A DNA stretch of 64,000 bases from Bog-105 sp965277855 (GTDB lineage: Bacteria; Acidobacteriota; Terriglobia; Bryobacterales; Bryobacteraceae): assembly GCA_965277855.1 (NCBI GenBank), contig OZ255847.1, positions 4,464,001 through 4,528,000 of the forward strand, given 5' to 3'. The notes below the pieces were generated by a model that saw only the letters and a program-made list of their open reading frames with translations, made no database searches and was not told the DNA's origin. The translations under genes were made by a program, and so were the position numbers. This document shows positions 43,899 through 53,217 of this stretch, piece by piece. The number at the start of each line of letters is the position of its first letter. Within the stretch, counting starts at the first letter, position 1.

Positions 43899-46889
43899 AT
43901 GAAACAAATTTTGACGGCCTTGTCGCTGCTGGCGATGAGCCTGCTCTGCTCTTTGTCTGTCCCGGCGCAAAACGCCGATGCCAGCATTTCGGGTACGGTC
44001 CTCGATGCAGCAGGCGCTGCCGTTCCGGATGCGCGCATTGAAGCCGACTCTCTTGAGACTGGCGCTAAGCGAATTACTGCCGCCAGCGGATCCGGCGTTT
44101 ATCGTCTGAGCGCGCTCGGCGTCGGCCATTACCGCATCACCATCCAACAGCCCGGCTTTCAAGATTTCATTTACGAGAACGTTCAGTTACAAGTCGGCCA
44201 AACTCGCACGTTGGACCCGCGGCTCGAACTCGCCACAGCGACAGCTTCGGTGGATGTAAACTCGGCGGCCGCACCGCTCGATGAAGTGTCGGCGACGGTA
44301 GGCGGCGTGGTATCCGGGGAACAAGTGCGGCAGCTGCCGATCAATGGCCGCAGCTGGGCCAGCCTGATGACGCAAACGCCGGGCGCGATTGATTCCGGCA
44401 CGGATAACCAGCGCAGCATCCGCTTTGTCGGCCACGGGCTCGACGACAACAATTTTCGTTTCGATGGCGTTGACGCGACCGGTATTTTCAACCAAGCCCA
44501 GAAAGGGACTTTTCGTTTGCAGTTCTCGACGGAGGCGATCTCTGAATTCCGGGCCAACGCCGCGCTCTTTTCTGCCGACAGCGGCGGCACGCAAGGCGGT
44601 CAGGTGGAAGTGGTTTCGCGCAGCGGCACCAACAACTTTCATGGTTCTCTGTTCGAGTACTTGCGTAACGATGCGTTCGACGCGCGCGGGCCTTTTGACG
44701 GGCGCAGCCTGCCGCCGTTCCGCTTGAATCAATTCGGCGGCAGCGTAGGCGGCCCCATCCGCAAGGATAAGGATTTCTTTTTCGCAAACTACGAAGGCTT
44801 GCGCCAGCGCGTCGGGCAGACGCTGATCGGGTTTGTACCTTCGAATGCGTTTCGTTCGCAAGCCGGCCTCACGTCGCCTGGCTTGAACCCCATTCTCAAT
44901 GCGTTTCCAACGAGTTCGACGGCCACCAGCGATCCCAACGTGGCGCGCTACACCAGCCAGGGACATCAGCTGACCAACGAAGATTCCGGCCTCATTCGGT
45001 ACGATCACAAATTTTCCGATGCGAATTCTCTCGCTGTTCGGTACAACATCGACAACGGGCTCTCGGATCTGCCGAACGGCGTCCTGCGGGACCGGACGGC
45101 CACGACGAACGCGATGCATAATGCCCTGATCTCGCTGACTACCGTGATCTCGCCCCGCACCATCAATGAGTTTCGCGCCGGCTTCAATCGCACCAATTTC
45201 GCTACCCAAAACGAAAGCCTGCTCGACACGGAAATCATCACGCCGCAATTCAGCACGCTTTACAACAACACCGGAAAATTGCAAGTCTCCAACTCGTTCG
45301 ATTATGTAGACTCGCTGACCAGTGTTCATGGCAAGCACACGCTAAAGGCGGGCATCGAGGTGCGGCGGGTACAGGTGAATGCGACTGCGACTTCGTCAAA
45401 CGATTTCGAGCTGACCTATGCGACAACGCCTACGTTTCTTTCGAACAATCTCAGCCAGGCGAGCCTGGTCAGCACGCTGCCGAGCACAGGCTTGCGGCGC
45501 ACGGAATATTTTGGTTTCGCGCAGGACGAGTTTCGCATCACTCCGACGCTTACGGCCAACCTTGGGGTCCGGTACGAGTATTTCGGCGTTCCCTATGATG
45601 TAGCCGGGCGCGGCATCGTGTTCGATCCGATTAACTGTCCTGGCGGATACTGCCCGCAAGGGACGCCCTTTTATCATCCCGACTACAACAACTTTAGCCC
45701 GCGCGCTAGCATAGCCTGGGCGCCAGCGCCCTTCAATAACCGCTTGGTGGTGCGGGCCGGCTATGGCATTTTTTATGGCGATGGACAGATCGGCGATCTC
45801 ACGGCACCGCTCGATAATCTCGCCGGCCGGGTTCTCCTGAAATCGACATCGTTCCCGGACCTGTCGTATCCCCTGCCTGTATCCGCCGCCAGCAGTCCGT
45901 CGTCACCTACTGCCCCGCGTAGCCTTGACCTGAACCGCGTCACTCCTTACACGGAAGAGTGGGGGCTTTCGATGCAGCAGGCGCTCACCACCAACACTGT
46001 CCTGACAGTGGGCTTTTTGGGTGAAGCGGGCGCGCACCAGTTCACGCGGACTTACTTGAATACTCCCGATCCGGTGACGCACGTTGTGCAATATCCGCAG
46101 TTCGGGCCCATTGATTACAAGACTACGTCGAGCAATAACAACTTCAACGCGCTGCAAGTGGGTTTGCAGCGAAACTTGAACAGTTCGCTGGTCACGAGTG
46201 TGAATTATATGTGGTCCCATGCCATTAACGACGGATCGACCGGCGGTGGTGAAACCGACTATCCGCAAAATGTGCGGTGCCGGGCCTGCGAACGCGCGTC
46301 AAGCGACCTCGATGTCCGGCAGTATCTTTCGAGCAATCTGATTTACCAACTGCCCTTCGGTCAAGGCCGACGGTTTTTGAACGCGAAAGGCTTCGCCTCG
46401 GCAATCCTGGGTGGATGGGAGTGGGCCAATATTTTAACGGCGCGCTCGGGGCTGCCGGTGAATGTGACCTATTCTCCGAAGGCGTCGGCGGTTCCGGATT
46501 TCAACACGCTGAGTGCGCAGCGGCCCAACGTAGTGTCGGGTGAGTCTCTCACGCCGCCGAATCAAACCATCAACAGCTTCATCAATCCGGCCGCTTTCGC
46601 GATTCCGACTCCGGGCAGTTTCGGCAATGCGGGTCGCAATCTGGCGCGAGGTCCGGATGTATGGCAATTGGACACGGCGCTGGTAAAAAACATTCCTCTG
46701 ACGGAGCACCTGCACCTCTCGTTCCGCGCTGAAGCGTTCAACGTGTTTAATCACTCCCAGTTCGGGACGCCGGCAGCGAATTATTCGAACCTGGTTTCGT
46801 TCGGCCAGATCACCACCGAAGCCAATTCGACGGGCATCGGCACGGGCACCCCGCGCGAATTGGAATTTGCTTTACGCCTGGAATTCTAA
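43899..46889 (+). CDS. TonB-dependent receptor, Oar-like, with carboxypeptidase-regulatory-like domain
   Basis: The 996-aa outer-membrane receptor has a signal peptide (MKQILTALSLLAMSLLCSL...PAQ), a regulatory-like domain (ASISGTVLDAAGAAVPDARI, about residues 27-100) and a plug. The plug includes VRQLPINGRSWASLMTQTPG, FRFDGVDATG and VEVVSRSGTNNFHGSLFEYL. The barrel ends in the aromatic-terminated ELEFALRLEF. The INGR and SGTN motifs are typical of the acidobacterial Oar family. It is the first gene of a three-gene operon with an exported beta-propeller protein (2 bp gap) and a metallophosphoesterase (2 bp gap), suggesting uptake of a phosphorylated or organophosphate compound. Confidence 0.95.
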   Translation: MKQILTALSLLAMSLLCSLSVPAQNADASISGTVLDAAGAAVPDARIEADSLETGAKRITAASGSGVYRLSALGVGHYRITIQQPGFQDFIYENVQLQVGQTRTLDPRLELATATASVDVNSAAAPLDEVSATVGGVVSGEQVRQLPINGRSWASLMTQTPGAIDSGTDNQRSIRFVGHGLDDNNFRFDGVDATGIFNQAQKGTFRLQFSTEAISEFRANAALFSADSGGTQGGQVEVVSRSGTNNFHGSLFEYLRNDAFDARGPFDGRSLPPFRLNQFGGSVGGPIRKDKDFFFANYEGLRQRVGQTLIGFVPSNAFRSQAGLTSPGLNPILNAFPTSSTATSDPNVARYTSQGHQLTNEDSGLIRYDHKFSDANSLAVRYNIDNGLSDLPNGVLRDRTATTNAMHNALISLTTVISPRTINEFRAGFNRTNFATQNESLLDTEIITPQFSTLYNNTGKLQVSNSFDYVDSLTSVHGKHTLKAGIEVRRVQVNATATSSNDFELTYATTPTFLSNNLSQASLVSTLPSTGLRRTEYFGFAQDEFRITPTLTANLGVRYEYFGVPYDVAGRGIVFDPINCPGGYCPQGTPFYHPDYNNFSPRASIAWAPAPFNNRLVVRAGYGIFYGDGQIGDLTAPLDNLAGRVLLKSTSFPDLSYPLPVSAASSPSSPTAPRSLDLNRVTPYTEEWGLSMQQALTTNTVLTVGFLGEAGAHQFTRTYLNTPDPVTHVVQYPQFGPIDYKTTSSNNNFNALQVGLQRNLNSSLVTSVNYMWSHAINDGSTGGGETDYPQNVRCRACERASSDLDVRQYLSSNLIYQLPFGQGRRFLNAKGFASAILGGWEWANILTARSGLPVNVTYSPKASAVPDFNTLSAQRPNVVSGESLTPPNQTINSFINPAAFAIPTPGSFGNAGRNLARGPDVWQLDTALVKNIPLTEHLHLSFRAEAFNVFNHSQFGTPAANYSNLVSFGQITTEANSTGIGTGTPRELEFALRLEF

Positions 46890-46891
46890 CC

Positions 46892-48295
46892 ATGAAAATC
46901 GTTCATCGTTTTCTCTTACTATCTCTGTTGGGCCTTCACTCGGTATCGGGCGGCACAGTATCGGCTCCATACGCGCAGTATCTGCTGACGACGGCTATAT
47001 CCGCTCATCTGGAACTGCAGAAAATGGGGTTGCACGTTGTTCCACCGGGCAGCGAGGATGAGAGTATCATCGCGTGTAGCGTTCCGAGCAAGATCGGCAA
47101 GAAGTCCTCGCCGGGCGACCTCGCAGTGGAGCACACCGGAAAGGCCAGCGTGAAGACCAACACGGAAGGCTCGTTTTACGATTTGGCGCTACCGCTCTCC
47201 GATGCCGGCCAACACTCGATCGGGATGATCGTGATGGAGATGCGCTTCTCGGGGGCCAGCAGTCCTGAAGATGCGGTTCACAAAGCCGAAGCGATCCGCG
47301 ATGCTATGCAGACTCGGATCGCCAGCCGCGATGCGCTTTTCGCTAACGCTCCCGCGTCCGCGCCGCTGGTTCTGCTGCGCACCACTCCGCTCTCGGATAT
47401 CGTGGGCGACTTCGATCATTTCGCGATAGACAGGGCGCATAATCGCCTGTACGTATCCGCCGAGGTGCATCACTCGATTGAGGTCTTCGATCTGAAGACC
47501 GGGGAACACCTGCAGAGCGTTTCCGGCGTGACGACTCCTCACACCCTGGCCTTCGTGCCGGAAAAAGGCTGGCTGCTGGTGGCTGACGGCGGCGATGCTT
47601 CGTGCCGCATTCTGGACGTCAGCGACATGCATGAAGTGAAACGCATTCCGCTCGAGGCGGGGCCGGACGCCGGATTTTACGATGGCGAAAAGCGGCTTTT
47701 CTATATAGGAAACGGCGGGCGTGGCGCGAAGAGCCCGTTTTCGTACATCAGCATCATCTCGGTTGACGAGCAGAAAGAAAGCGCTAAGATTCGCGTGGAA
47801 TCCTCTAATCTCGAGTCGATGAAACTGAACCGGGCGGAGAACCTGCTTTACGTCAACATGCGTGACAAGAACATGGTCGGTGTGGTCGATCTGAATAAAA
47901 AAGAAGTGAGTCAGACCTGGAACATACCGGGGCTGAATCGCAACACTCCTATGGCCTTCGATCCCGCGCACCAGCGCTTGTTCATCGTGGGACGCCAGCC
48001 GGGAAAACTCTTCATCGTCGATAGCGCGTCGGGTAAACTCATCTCGACCATGGATGCTGTCGAGACCGCTGATGACATGACCTTCGATCCACGACAGGGC
48101 CGGATCTACATCACCGGCTCTGGCGGCGTGACCGTGGTGCAGCAGCAGGATAAAAATACCTATCGAGCTTTGACCCAGTTTGGCACCAATGGGGGGAAGA
48201 CCTCCGCTTTTGATGCGCAGCTCAAGCAGTTCTATATCATTCACACAAAGACCTCTGAAGATATGGCTGGGCTGCAGGTGTATCAAGTAAATTAA
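46892..48295 (+). CDS. exported YncE-like beta-propeller protein
   Basis: The 467-aa protein has a signal peptide (MKIVHRFLLLSLLGLHSVSGG). An N-terminal part of about 150 aa has no clear family. A seven-bladed YncE/lactonase-like propeller follows from about residue 165, with FDHFAIDRAHNRLYVSAEVHHSIEVFD-type blades (D-x-x-x-x-R-L-Y/F-V). Likely periplasmic or cell-surface. Its position between a TonB receptor and a metallophosphoesterase with 2-bp gaps argues that the three proteins act together. Lactonase activity cannot be claimed from what is visible. Confidence 0.85.
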   Translation: MKIVHRFLLLSLLGLHSVSGGTVSAPYAQYLLTTAISAHLELQKMGLHVVPPGSEDESIIACSVPSKIGKKSSPGDLAVEHTGKASVKTNTEGSFYDLALPLSDAGQHSIGMIVMEMRFSGASSPEDAVHKAEAIRDAMQTRIASRDALFANAPASAPLVLLRTTPLSDIVGDFDHFAIDRAHNRLYVSAEVHHSIEVFDLKTGEHLQSVSGVTTPHTLAFVPEKGWLLVADGGDASCRILDVSDMHEVKRIPLEAGPDAGFYDGEKRLFYIGNGGRGAKSPFSYISIISVDEQKESAKIRVESSNLESMKLNRAENLLYVNMRDKNMVGVVDLNKKEVSQTWNIPGLNRNTPMAFDPAHQRLFIVGRQPGKLFIVDSASGKLISTMDAVETADDMTFDPRQGRIYITGSGGVTVVQQQDKNTYRALTQFGTNGGKTSAFDAQLKQFYIIHTKTSEDMAGLQVYQVN

Positions 48296-48297
48296 CG

Positions 48298-49302
48298 ATG
48301 CAAATACGAACCGCCGCCGTTTTCCTGTCGCTGATCAGCGCCGTCTGCAGTTGCGCGCAGAATCACGCGTCCGACCTGCCCACCAATCAGCTGTTAAGCG
48401 AGCCGGGTCCGACCGTTCGCATCGCTGAAAGCGAAGTGCGGGCGCACCCCACGGTGATCGCCTATGGCGACATGCGTTTTACCGATCCGGCGAACGTCAC
48501 CGCTACGAATCCGCGTGTGCGCAAATGGCTGGTCGAAAAGATCGCGAGTGAACATACGGTCGCAGTTTTGTTGAATGGCGACGTTCCGCTGGCGGGCAAC
48601 GTCGTCAACGATTACGCGGTTTATAAAGAAGAGACCACGCCTTGGAGAAACGAGCAGCTGCATGTTTTTCCTGCTCTGGGCAATCATGAGTTTCATGGCC
48701 CCGACGCGCAGCAATGCCTGGAGAACTGGTGGAACGCATTCCCGGAATTTCGGAACCGCCGCTGGTATTCCTCGCAAATCGGTTCGCGGTTGTACGCCAT
48801 TGCACTGGACAGCGACGCATCGTTGCTGCCGGAAAGCGATCAGTCGCGCTGGCTGGTGAAACAGATTCAAGGTCTGCCGCAGTCGGTCGATTTCCTGGTG
48901 ATCAGCCTTCACCATCCGCCTGTCGCGGATATCCAGAAACATATTGAGGTCGATCACAATCCCCGGCCGAACGAAATCGCGCTGCGTGATCTGTTATCGA
49001 AACTGCAGGCGCAAACGCACGCTCAGTTTATTGTGAGTGCCGGGCATATTCACAATTACGAACGGCACAGTGTAGACGGCGTTGTGTACCTGGTTTCAGG
49101 AGGCGGTGCGGCCAAACCCTACTTCGTCGAGCGCACGCCCGATGATCTGTACCAGAGCAATCTGTTTCCGAATTATCACTACATCAAGTTCACGATTGAG
49201 CCAGACCGGCTCAAAGCGGTGATGTACCGCATTGCCAATCCCGAAGCGCACGAGTTGACAGTGGAAGCGAAAGACACGTTCGATGTGCCGGTTAAGAAAT
49301 GA
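48298..49302 (+). CDS. exported calcineurin-like metallophosphoesterase
   Basis: The 334-aa protein has an N-terminal signal sequence (MQIRTAAVFLSLISAVCSCAQ; the cysteines near the end could mark a lipoprotein). The five metallophosphoesterase blocks are visible: VIAYGDMRF, VLLNGDVPL, ALGNHEFHG, VISLHHPP and SAGHIHNYERH. They supply the Asp, Asn and His ligands for two metals. The order and the GHIHNYER ending resemble purple-acid-phosphatase-like enzymes. Third gene of the receptor/propeller operon, it probably releases phosphate from the imported or bound substrate. Its 3' end overlaps the convergent DUF993 gene by 11 bp. Confidence 0.92.
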   Translation: MQIRTAAVFLSLISAVCSCAQNHASDLPTNQLLSEPGPTVRIAESEVRAHPTVIAYGDMRFTDPANVTATNPRVRKWLVEKIASEHTVAVLLNGDVPLAGNVVNDYAVYKEETTPWRNEQLHVFPALGNHEFHGPDAQQCLENWWNAFPEFRNRRWYSSQIGSRLYAIALDSDASLLPESDQSRWLVKQIQGLPQSVDFLVISLHHPPVADIQKHIEVDHNPRPNEIALRDLLSKLQAQTHAQFIVSAGHIHNYERHSVDGVVYLVSGGGAAKPYFVERTPDDLYQSNLFPNYHYIKFTIEPDRLKAVMYRIANPEAHELTVEAKDTFDVPVKK

Positions 49303-50407
49303 GCGCTTTCATGCGCGCGACGGCCAACTCCGGGTCGACTAGTAATCGCGCCTGATCGGCGTAGCGGAAGAGCGTGGCGAGATGCGCGATTGAGCGCGCG
49401 CTCTCCTGGCCGCCCAGCATTCGAAAGTGGTTCTGGTGTCCATTTAAGTAGGCCAGAAATACCAGGCCAGTTTTGTAGAACCAGGTCGGCGATTGAAAGA
49501 TATGGCGTGAGAGAGGCAGCGTGGGTTCGAGCCACTGCCGGTACTTCTCGATGTCTGCGCGATCGAGCGCTTGAAAGGCGAGAGAAGCCACCGGGGCAAT
49601 CGCGTCGAAGATGCCCAAGAGCGCATCGCTATGTCCTTCGCCGTCGCCTTCGATCAATTCCGGATAGTGAAAATCATCGCCCGTGTACATGCGGACGCCA
49701 GGAGGGAGCCTGCGGCGCATCTCGACTTCGCGCGCCTGATCGAGCAACGAAATCTTAATGCCGTCGATGTTGCGGTTGTGCTCGCGAATGAGAGCCAGGC
49801 AGATCTCCATGGATTCCGCAATGGTGGATCCGCCCCAATAGCCGCGCAGAGCGGGGTCGAACGCCTCGCCCAACCAGTGCAGGATCACCGGCTGCGAAAC
49901 CTGGGAAAGCAGCCGGTTATAGACGCGCAAATAGTCGTCCGGTCGCTGCGCGCAGCGGGCGAGAGCACGGCTGGCCATCAGGATGATGCGGCCGCCGCAT
50001 GCTTCAATGAAGGCGCATTGTTCTTCGTAGGCGGTTGTCACGCGATCGAGGGTCAGGTCATCTTCGGAAGCAAGCTGATCGGTGTTCGCGCCGCAGGCAA
50101 CGCGGTAGTCTTCGGCGCAGGAGCGTCGAATCAATTCCTGGGCGTGTGGCCAATCGAGACCCATGCCGCGCTGCGCCGTATCCATAGCTTCCGCGATCCC
50201 GAAACCTAGTGAGGCGAGATGCCGGCGAAACGCCAAAGTGCTGCCCCAATCGATCGCCGTGGGATTGGTCGGATCAACGACCACGTGCGCGGCCGCATAG
50301 GCTACGCGGGAAGTGAAGGTGGCAGGCCCCGAAAGCGGTAGCGGGTCATGCGAGTGTAGCGCATAAGTCCCGGCCGTCCCTGGAAGCTCAATGGTAATCA
50401 AGTGCAA
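49292..50407 (-). CDS. DUF993-family protein (dihydrodipicolinate-synthase-like barrel)
   Basis: The 371-aa protein starts at a TTG (50407), 3 bp after the stop of the Gfo/Idh/MocA gene. Typical DUF993 stretches are visible: AAHVVVDPTNPTAIDWGSTLAFRRHL-type, EAMDTAQRGMGLDWPHA, VILHWLGEAFDPALRGYWG and NIDGIKISLLD, where the lysine matches the Schiff-base position of the DapA/NanA aldolase fold. The reaction is not known to me. Its tight pairing with a sugar-type oxidoreductase suggests sugar or sugar-acid catabolism. Confidence 0.88.
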   Translation of the reverse strand: MHLITIELPGTAGTYALHSHDPLPLSGPATFTSRVAYAAAHVVVDPTNPTAIDWGSTLAFRRHLASLGFGIAEAMDTAQRGMGLDWPHAQELIRRSCAEDYRVACGANTDQLASEDDLTLDRVTTAYEEQCAFIEACGGRIILMASRALARCAQRPDDYLRVYNRLLSQVSQPVILHWLGEAFDPALRGYWGGSTIAESMEICLALIREHNRNIDGIKISLLDQAREVEMRRRLPPGVRMYTGDDFHYPELIEGDGEGHSDALLGIFDAIAPVASLAFQALDRADIEKYRQWLEPTLPLSRHIFQSPTWFYKTGLVFLAYLNGHQNHFRMLGGQESARSIAHLATLFRYADQARLLVDPELAVARMKALIS

Positions 50408-50410
50408 GTC

Positions 50411-51562
50411 TCATTCATTAACGACAAGCCGGGGAACCGTTACGGTACAGCGATCGGCCGCGGACTGCAGCCCGAGTTCCGCCAGCTGGACGCCTTTCGC
50501 GCCTTCGAGAAAGTCGTAGGGGAACGGAGCATCTTCCGCGAGGTGCCGCAGGAACAACTCCCACTGCGCTTTGAATGCGTTGTCGTAGTCGCGCGGGCCA
50601 TCGACCTTCTTCCATGCGGAGAAATAGTCGTGCGCCACCGGTAAGTCGGGATTCCAGATCGCTCGCGGCGTCTGGCTCTTGCTCTGCGTTTTGCAATCGC
50701 GCAAGCCAGCTATTGCGCTGCCCTCCGTGCCGTCGACTTGCAAGGTGAGCAGATCGTCGCGATAGACCCGGGTGGCCCAGGAGGAGTTCATCTGTACAAC
50801 CACGCCGTTTTGTAGTTCGAAAAGAGCGTACACGGCATCGTCCGCGGTACACGCATACCAGTTGCCGTGCTCGTCGACACGCTGTGGGATATGTGTGCGG
50901 GTATGTGTGGACAGGCGCTCTACGGCGCCAAACAGATTCTGCAGCACGTACTGCCAGTGACCGAACATATCGAGCGTGATGCCGCCGCCGTCTTGCCTGC
51001 GGTAATTCCAGGACGGGCGCTGCGGGGGGCACGAATCGCCTTCGAATACCCAGTAGCCGAACTCACCGCGCACCGAGAGGATGCGTCCGAAGAAGTCGGC
51101 GTCGATGAGTCGCTTTAATTTCAGCAAGCCGGGCAGGAATAATTTGTCCTGCACGATGCCGTTTTTCAAGCCCTTTGCTTTTGCCTGCCGAGCGAGAGTA
51201 AGGCATTCTTCTAAAGTGGCAGCCAGCGGCTTCTCGCAATAGACATGTTTGTTGGACGCCAGGGCGAGAGCTACGCTTTCGGCGCGACGGGCGGTTGTCT
51301 GGGCGTCGAAATAAATCGTGTCGGAGGGATTCTGTAAACAGGCCGCGAGGTCAGTGGACCAGCGTGTGATGCCGCACTCGTTGGCTAATGCCCGCAATTT
51401 CTCTTCGTTGCGGCCTACCAGAATTGGTTCGGGCATGACGCGGCTGCCGTCGGAGAGTTCGACGCCGCCCGCTTCGCGAATCGCCACGATGGATCGCTTC
51501 AGATGTTGATTGACGCCCATTCTGCCGGTGACGCCGTTCATGATTATGCCAACGGAACGCAT
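50411..51562 (-). CDS. Gfo/Idh/MocA-family oxidoreductase
   Basis: The 383-aa NAD(P)-dependent sugar-type dehydrogenase has an N-terminal Rossmann domain with a modified glycine motif (IIMNGVTGRMG) and the VYCEKPLA signature with the conserved lysine. Its C-terminal alpha/beta domain includes GGITLDMFGHWQYVLQNLFG and AVYALFELQNGVVVQMNSSW. Such enzymes oxidise or reduce inositol, glucose-like or keto sugars. It leads a two-gene operon with the DUF993 gene. The upstream 215 bp before the haemoglobin gene show no clear promoter. Confidence 0.92.
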   Translation of the reverse strand: MRSVGIIMNGVTGRMGVNQHLKRSIVAIREAGGVELSDGSRVMPEPILVGRNEEKLRALANECGITRWSTDLAACLQNPSDTIYFDAQTTARRAESVALALASNKHVYCEKPLAATLEECLTLARQAKAKGLKNGIVQDKLFLPGLLKLKRLIDADFFGRILSVRGEFGYWVFEGDSCPPQRPSWNYRRQDGGGITLDMFGHWQYVLQNLFGAVERLSTHTRTHIPQRVDEHGNWYACTADDAVYALFELQNGVVVQMNSSWATRVYRDDLLTLQVDGTEGSAIAGLRDCKTQSKSQTPRAIWNPDLPVAHDYFSAWKKVDGPRDYDNAFKAQWELFLRHLAEDAPFPYDFLEGAKGVQLAELGLQSAADRCTVTVPRLVVNE

Positions 51563-51778
51563 GAACTTTCAGAATACTGAAGGGCCTTTCGTCTCACCGA
51601 CCTCCTGACTTATGTTGCTGGTCGGCTCGCACGGTCCGAACCGAGCCCGGAGCCTCTTCCTGGATATGTCTTCTGGGAGGATGTCCGCCTTTCCGTTGAT
51701 TGTGGCCGACACCGCGACAAATTCGATTCATCGGAAGGATGGTTTTGCAGGCTGGGATGGGATGGTAGGATCACGATC

Positions 51779-52156
51779 GTGGAAGAGCAGGAGGTGTATG
51801 GGGCGGTGGGGGATGAGGGATTTCGCAGGCTGGTGGGGGCGTTTTACCGGCGGGTGCCGGAGGATGAGGTACTGGGTCCGATGTACCTAGGACGGGATCT
51901 AGCGGCGGCGGAGGAGCGGCTGCGGGGATTTTTGATTTACCGTTTCGGCGGTCCGCAGACCTATATCGAGGAGCGGGGACATCCGCGGTTGCGGATGCGT
52001 CATGCACCGTTTGCGGTGAACCAATCGGCGCGGGAGCACTGGCTCGCTTTGATGAAGGCGGCGCTGGAGGAAGTGGCTTTGCCGGTGGAAGCGGCGGCGG
52101 TGCTGGCGGGGTTTTTCGAATCAACGGCGGAGTTCCTGTTAAACCGGCCAAACTGA
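51779..52156 (+). CDS. truncated haemoglobin, group II (trHbO-like)
   Basis: The 125-aa haem protein is the normal length of group II globins. Family signs are FYRRVPEDEVLGPMY, GGPQTYIEERGHPRLRMRH (proximal His in RMRHAPF) and a Trp at the G8 position (REHWLALM). It starts at GTG (51779). These proteins bind oxygen or nitric oxide and help protect respiration; no partner gene is adjacent, so the role is inferred only from family. Confidence 0.93.
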   Translation: MEEQEVYGAVGDEGFRRLVGAFYRRVPEDEVLGPMYLGRDLAAAEERLRGFLIYRFGGPQTYIEERGHPRLRMRHAPFAVNQSAREHWLALMKAALEEVALPVEAAAVLAGFFESTAEFLLNRPN

Positions 52157-52199
52157 AAAGACTTTCGGAACGAGCCAAGTTCATGATACGTTCGAGGGC

Positions 52200-53174
52200 A
52201 TGAATTTCGGTTCGGTACGCGTAAGACTTCTGGCCGTTACGGGCTTGGTATTGTTGTCGCCGCTGGGCGTCGCTTTGGGTTCATCGTTCAGTCAACTGGT
52301 GGTGTTTGGAGACAGCTTGTCGGATAACGGGAACGCTTACCTGCTCAGCAAGGGGGCATTTCCCGGGGCAAATTACGGGACGTATACGTTTGCGGGCAGT
52401 GGGCTGACGACGGCATATTTTTCCGACGGGCTGAATACGACTCCGAAAGCGGCCGGCCCACAGGGATTGTGGATTGACCAGTTGGCGGGCAAGCTGGGCG
52501 TGGTGGATCCGTTGCCGTTTTCCGCGCCGGGTGGCACGGGAACGAACTATGCGATCGCGTCGGCACAGAGCGGGACGGCGAATGCTCAGGACATCGGAAA
52601 CCAGGTGGCGCTCTATGCGGGCACACATGCGGCTTCGTCGACGGCGTTGTATGCGTTGTGGGGCGGAGCAAACGATTTGTATGGCGGCGGAAATCCGAAG
52701 CAGGCAGCGGACAATATCGAATCGTATATCGCGGGGCTGGCAGCTGCAGGCGGGAAGAATTTTATCTGGTTGAATTTGCCTGCGTTGGGAGACACACCTG
52801 TGGGGCAGCCGCAAAAGGCGGCGTTGAATGCGGCGTCGGCGGCGTTTAACTCGGAGTGGTCGGCCGATCTGGCGGTGCTGCAGGGCTCGGGCGTGCATGT
52901 GACGGGCGTAGATATTGGGGCACTATTCAGCAGGCTGGTGGCGAATCCGGCAGGGTACGGATTGACGAATGTGACGCAGTCCGCGCAGGGAACGGCGGGC
53001 GCGACGGATGCCGGATACTTGTTTTGGGATGGACAACATCCGACAACGCAGGGGCATGCCCTAGTGGCCGATGCGGCGTTTGCGAGTCTGACGCCGGAGC
53101 CGGGTTCAATTGGGTTGGGATTGCTGGGCGTGGTGGGATTGGTGGGGTGGAAGGCAAAACAGCGGAGGACTTGA
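52200..53174 (+). CDS. SGNH/GDSL hydrolase with PEP-CTERM anchor
   Basis: The 324-aa exported esterase-like protein has a signal peptide (to about residue 27), block I with the nucleophile FGDSLSDNGNAYLL (about 34), block III WGGANDLYGG (about 155) and block V WDGQHPTTQGHALVAD (catalytic Asp and His, about 276). The C-terminus is a PEP-CTERM signal: TPEPGSIGLGLLGVVGLVGW followed by basic residues. PEP-CTERM proteins are processed by an exosortase and are usually linked to exopolysaccharide or biofilm matrix. No exosortase gene is in this window. The ribosome site GAGGG lies close before the ATG. Confidence 0.93.
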   Translation: MNFGSVRVRLLAVTGLVLLSPLGVALGSSFSQLVVFGDSLSDNGNAYLLSKGAFPGANYGTYTFAGSGLTTAYFSDGLNTTPKAAGPQGLWIDQLAGKLGVVDPLPFSAPGGTGTNYAIASAQSGTANAQDIGNQVALYAGTHAASSTALYALWGGANDLYGGGNPKQAADNIESYIAGLAAAGGKNFIWLNLPALGDTPVGQPQKAALNAASAAFNSEWSADLAVLQGSGVHVTGVDIGALFSRLVANPAGYGLTNVTQSAQGTAGATDAGYLFWDGQHPTTQGHALVADAAFASLTPEPGSIGLGLLGVVGLVGWKAKQRRT

Positions 53175-53212
53175 AGATTAGGGGAGGATGGAGTATACTC
53201 CTGATTAGGAGT
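53171..53212 (+). promoter_or_regulatory. promoter with overlapping palindromes for the Xre/MbcA-RES operon
   Basis: TTGAAG (53171-53176) and TATACT (53194-53199) are separated by 17 bases, a good sigma-70 match. Two palindromes overlap them: GAGTATACTC (53191-53200) covering the -10, and ACTCCT-GATT-AGGAGT (53197-53212) covering the AGGAG ribosome site. They are likely autoregulatory operators for the antitoxin. Confidence 0.65.
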
Positions 53213-53217
53213 TAAAG

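Noticed and set aside
44187..45338. 383-aa antisense frame opposite the second TonB receptor
   Set aside because: Arginine-rich antisense shadow with no domain similarity.
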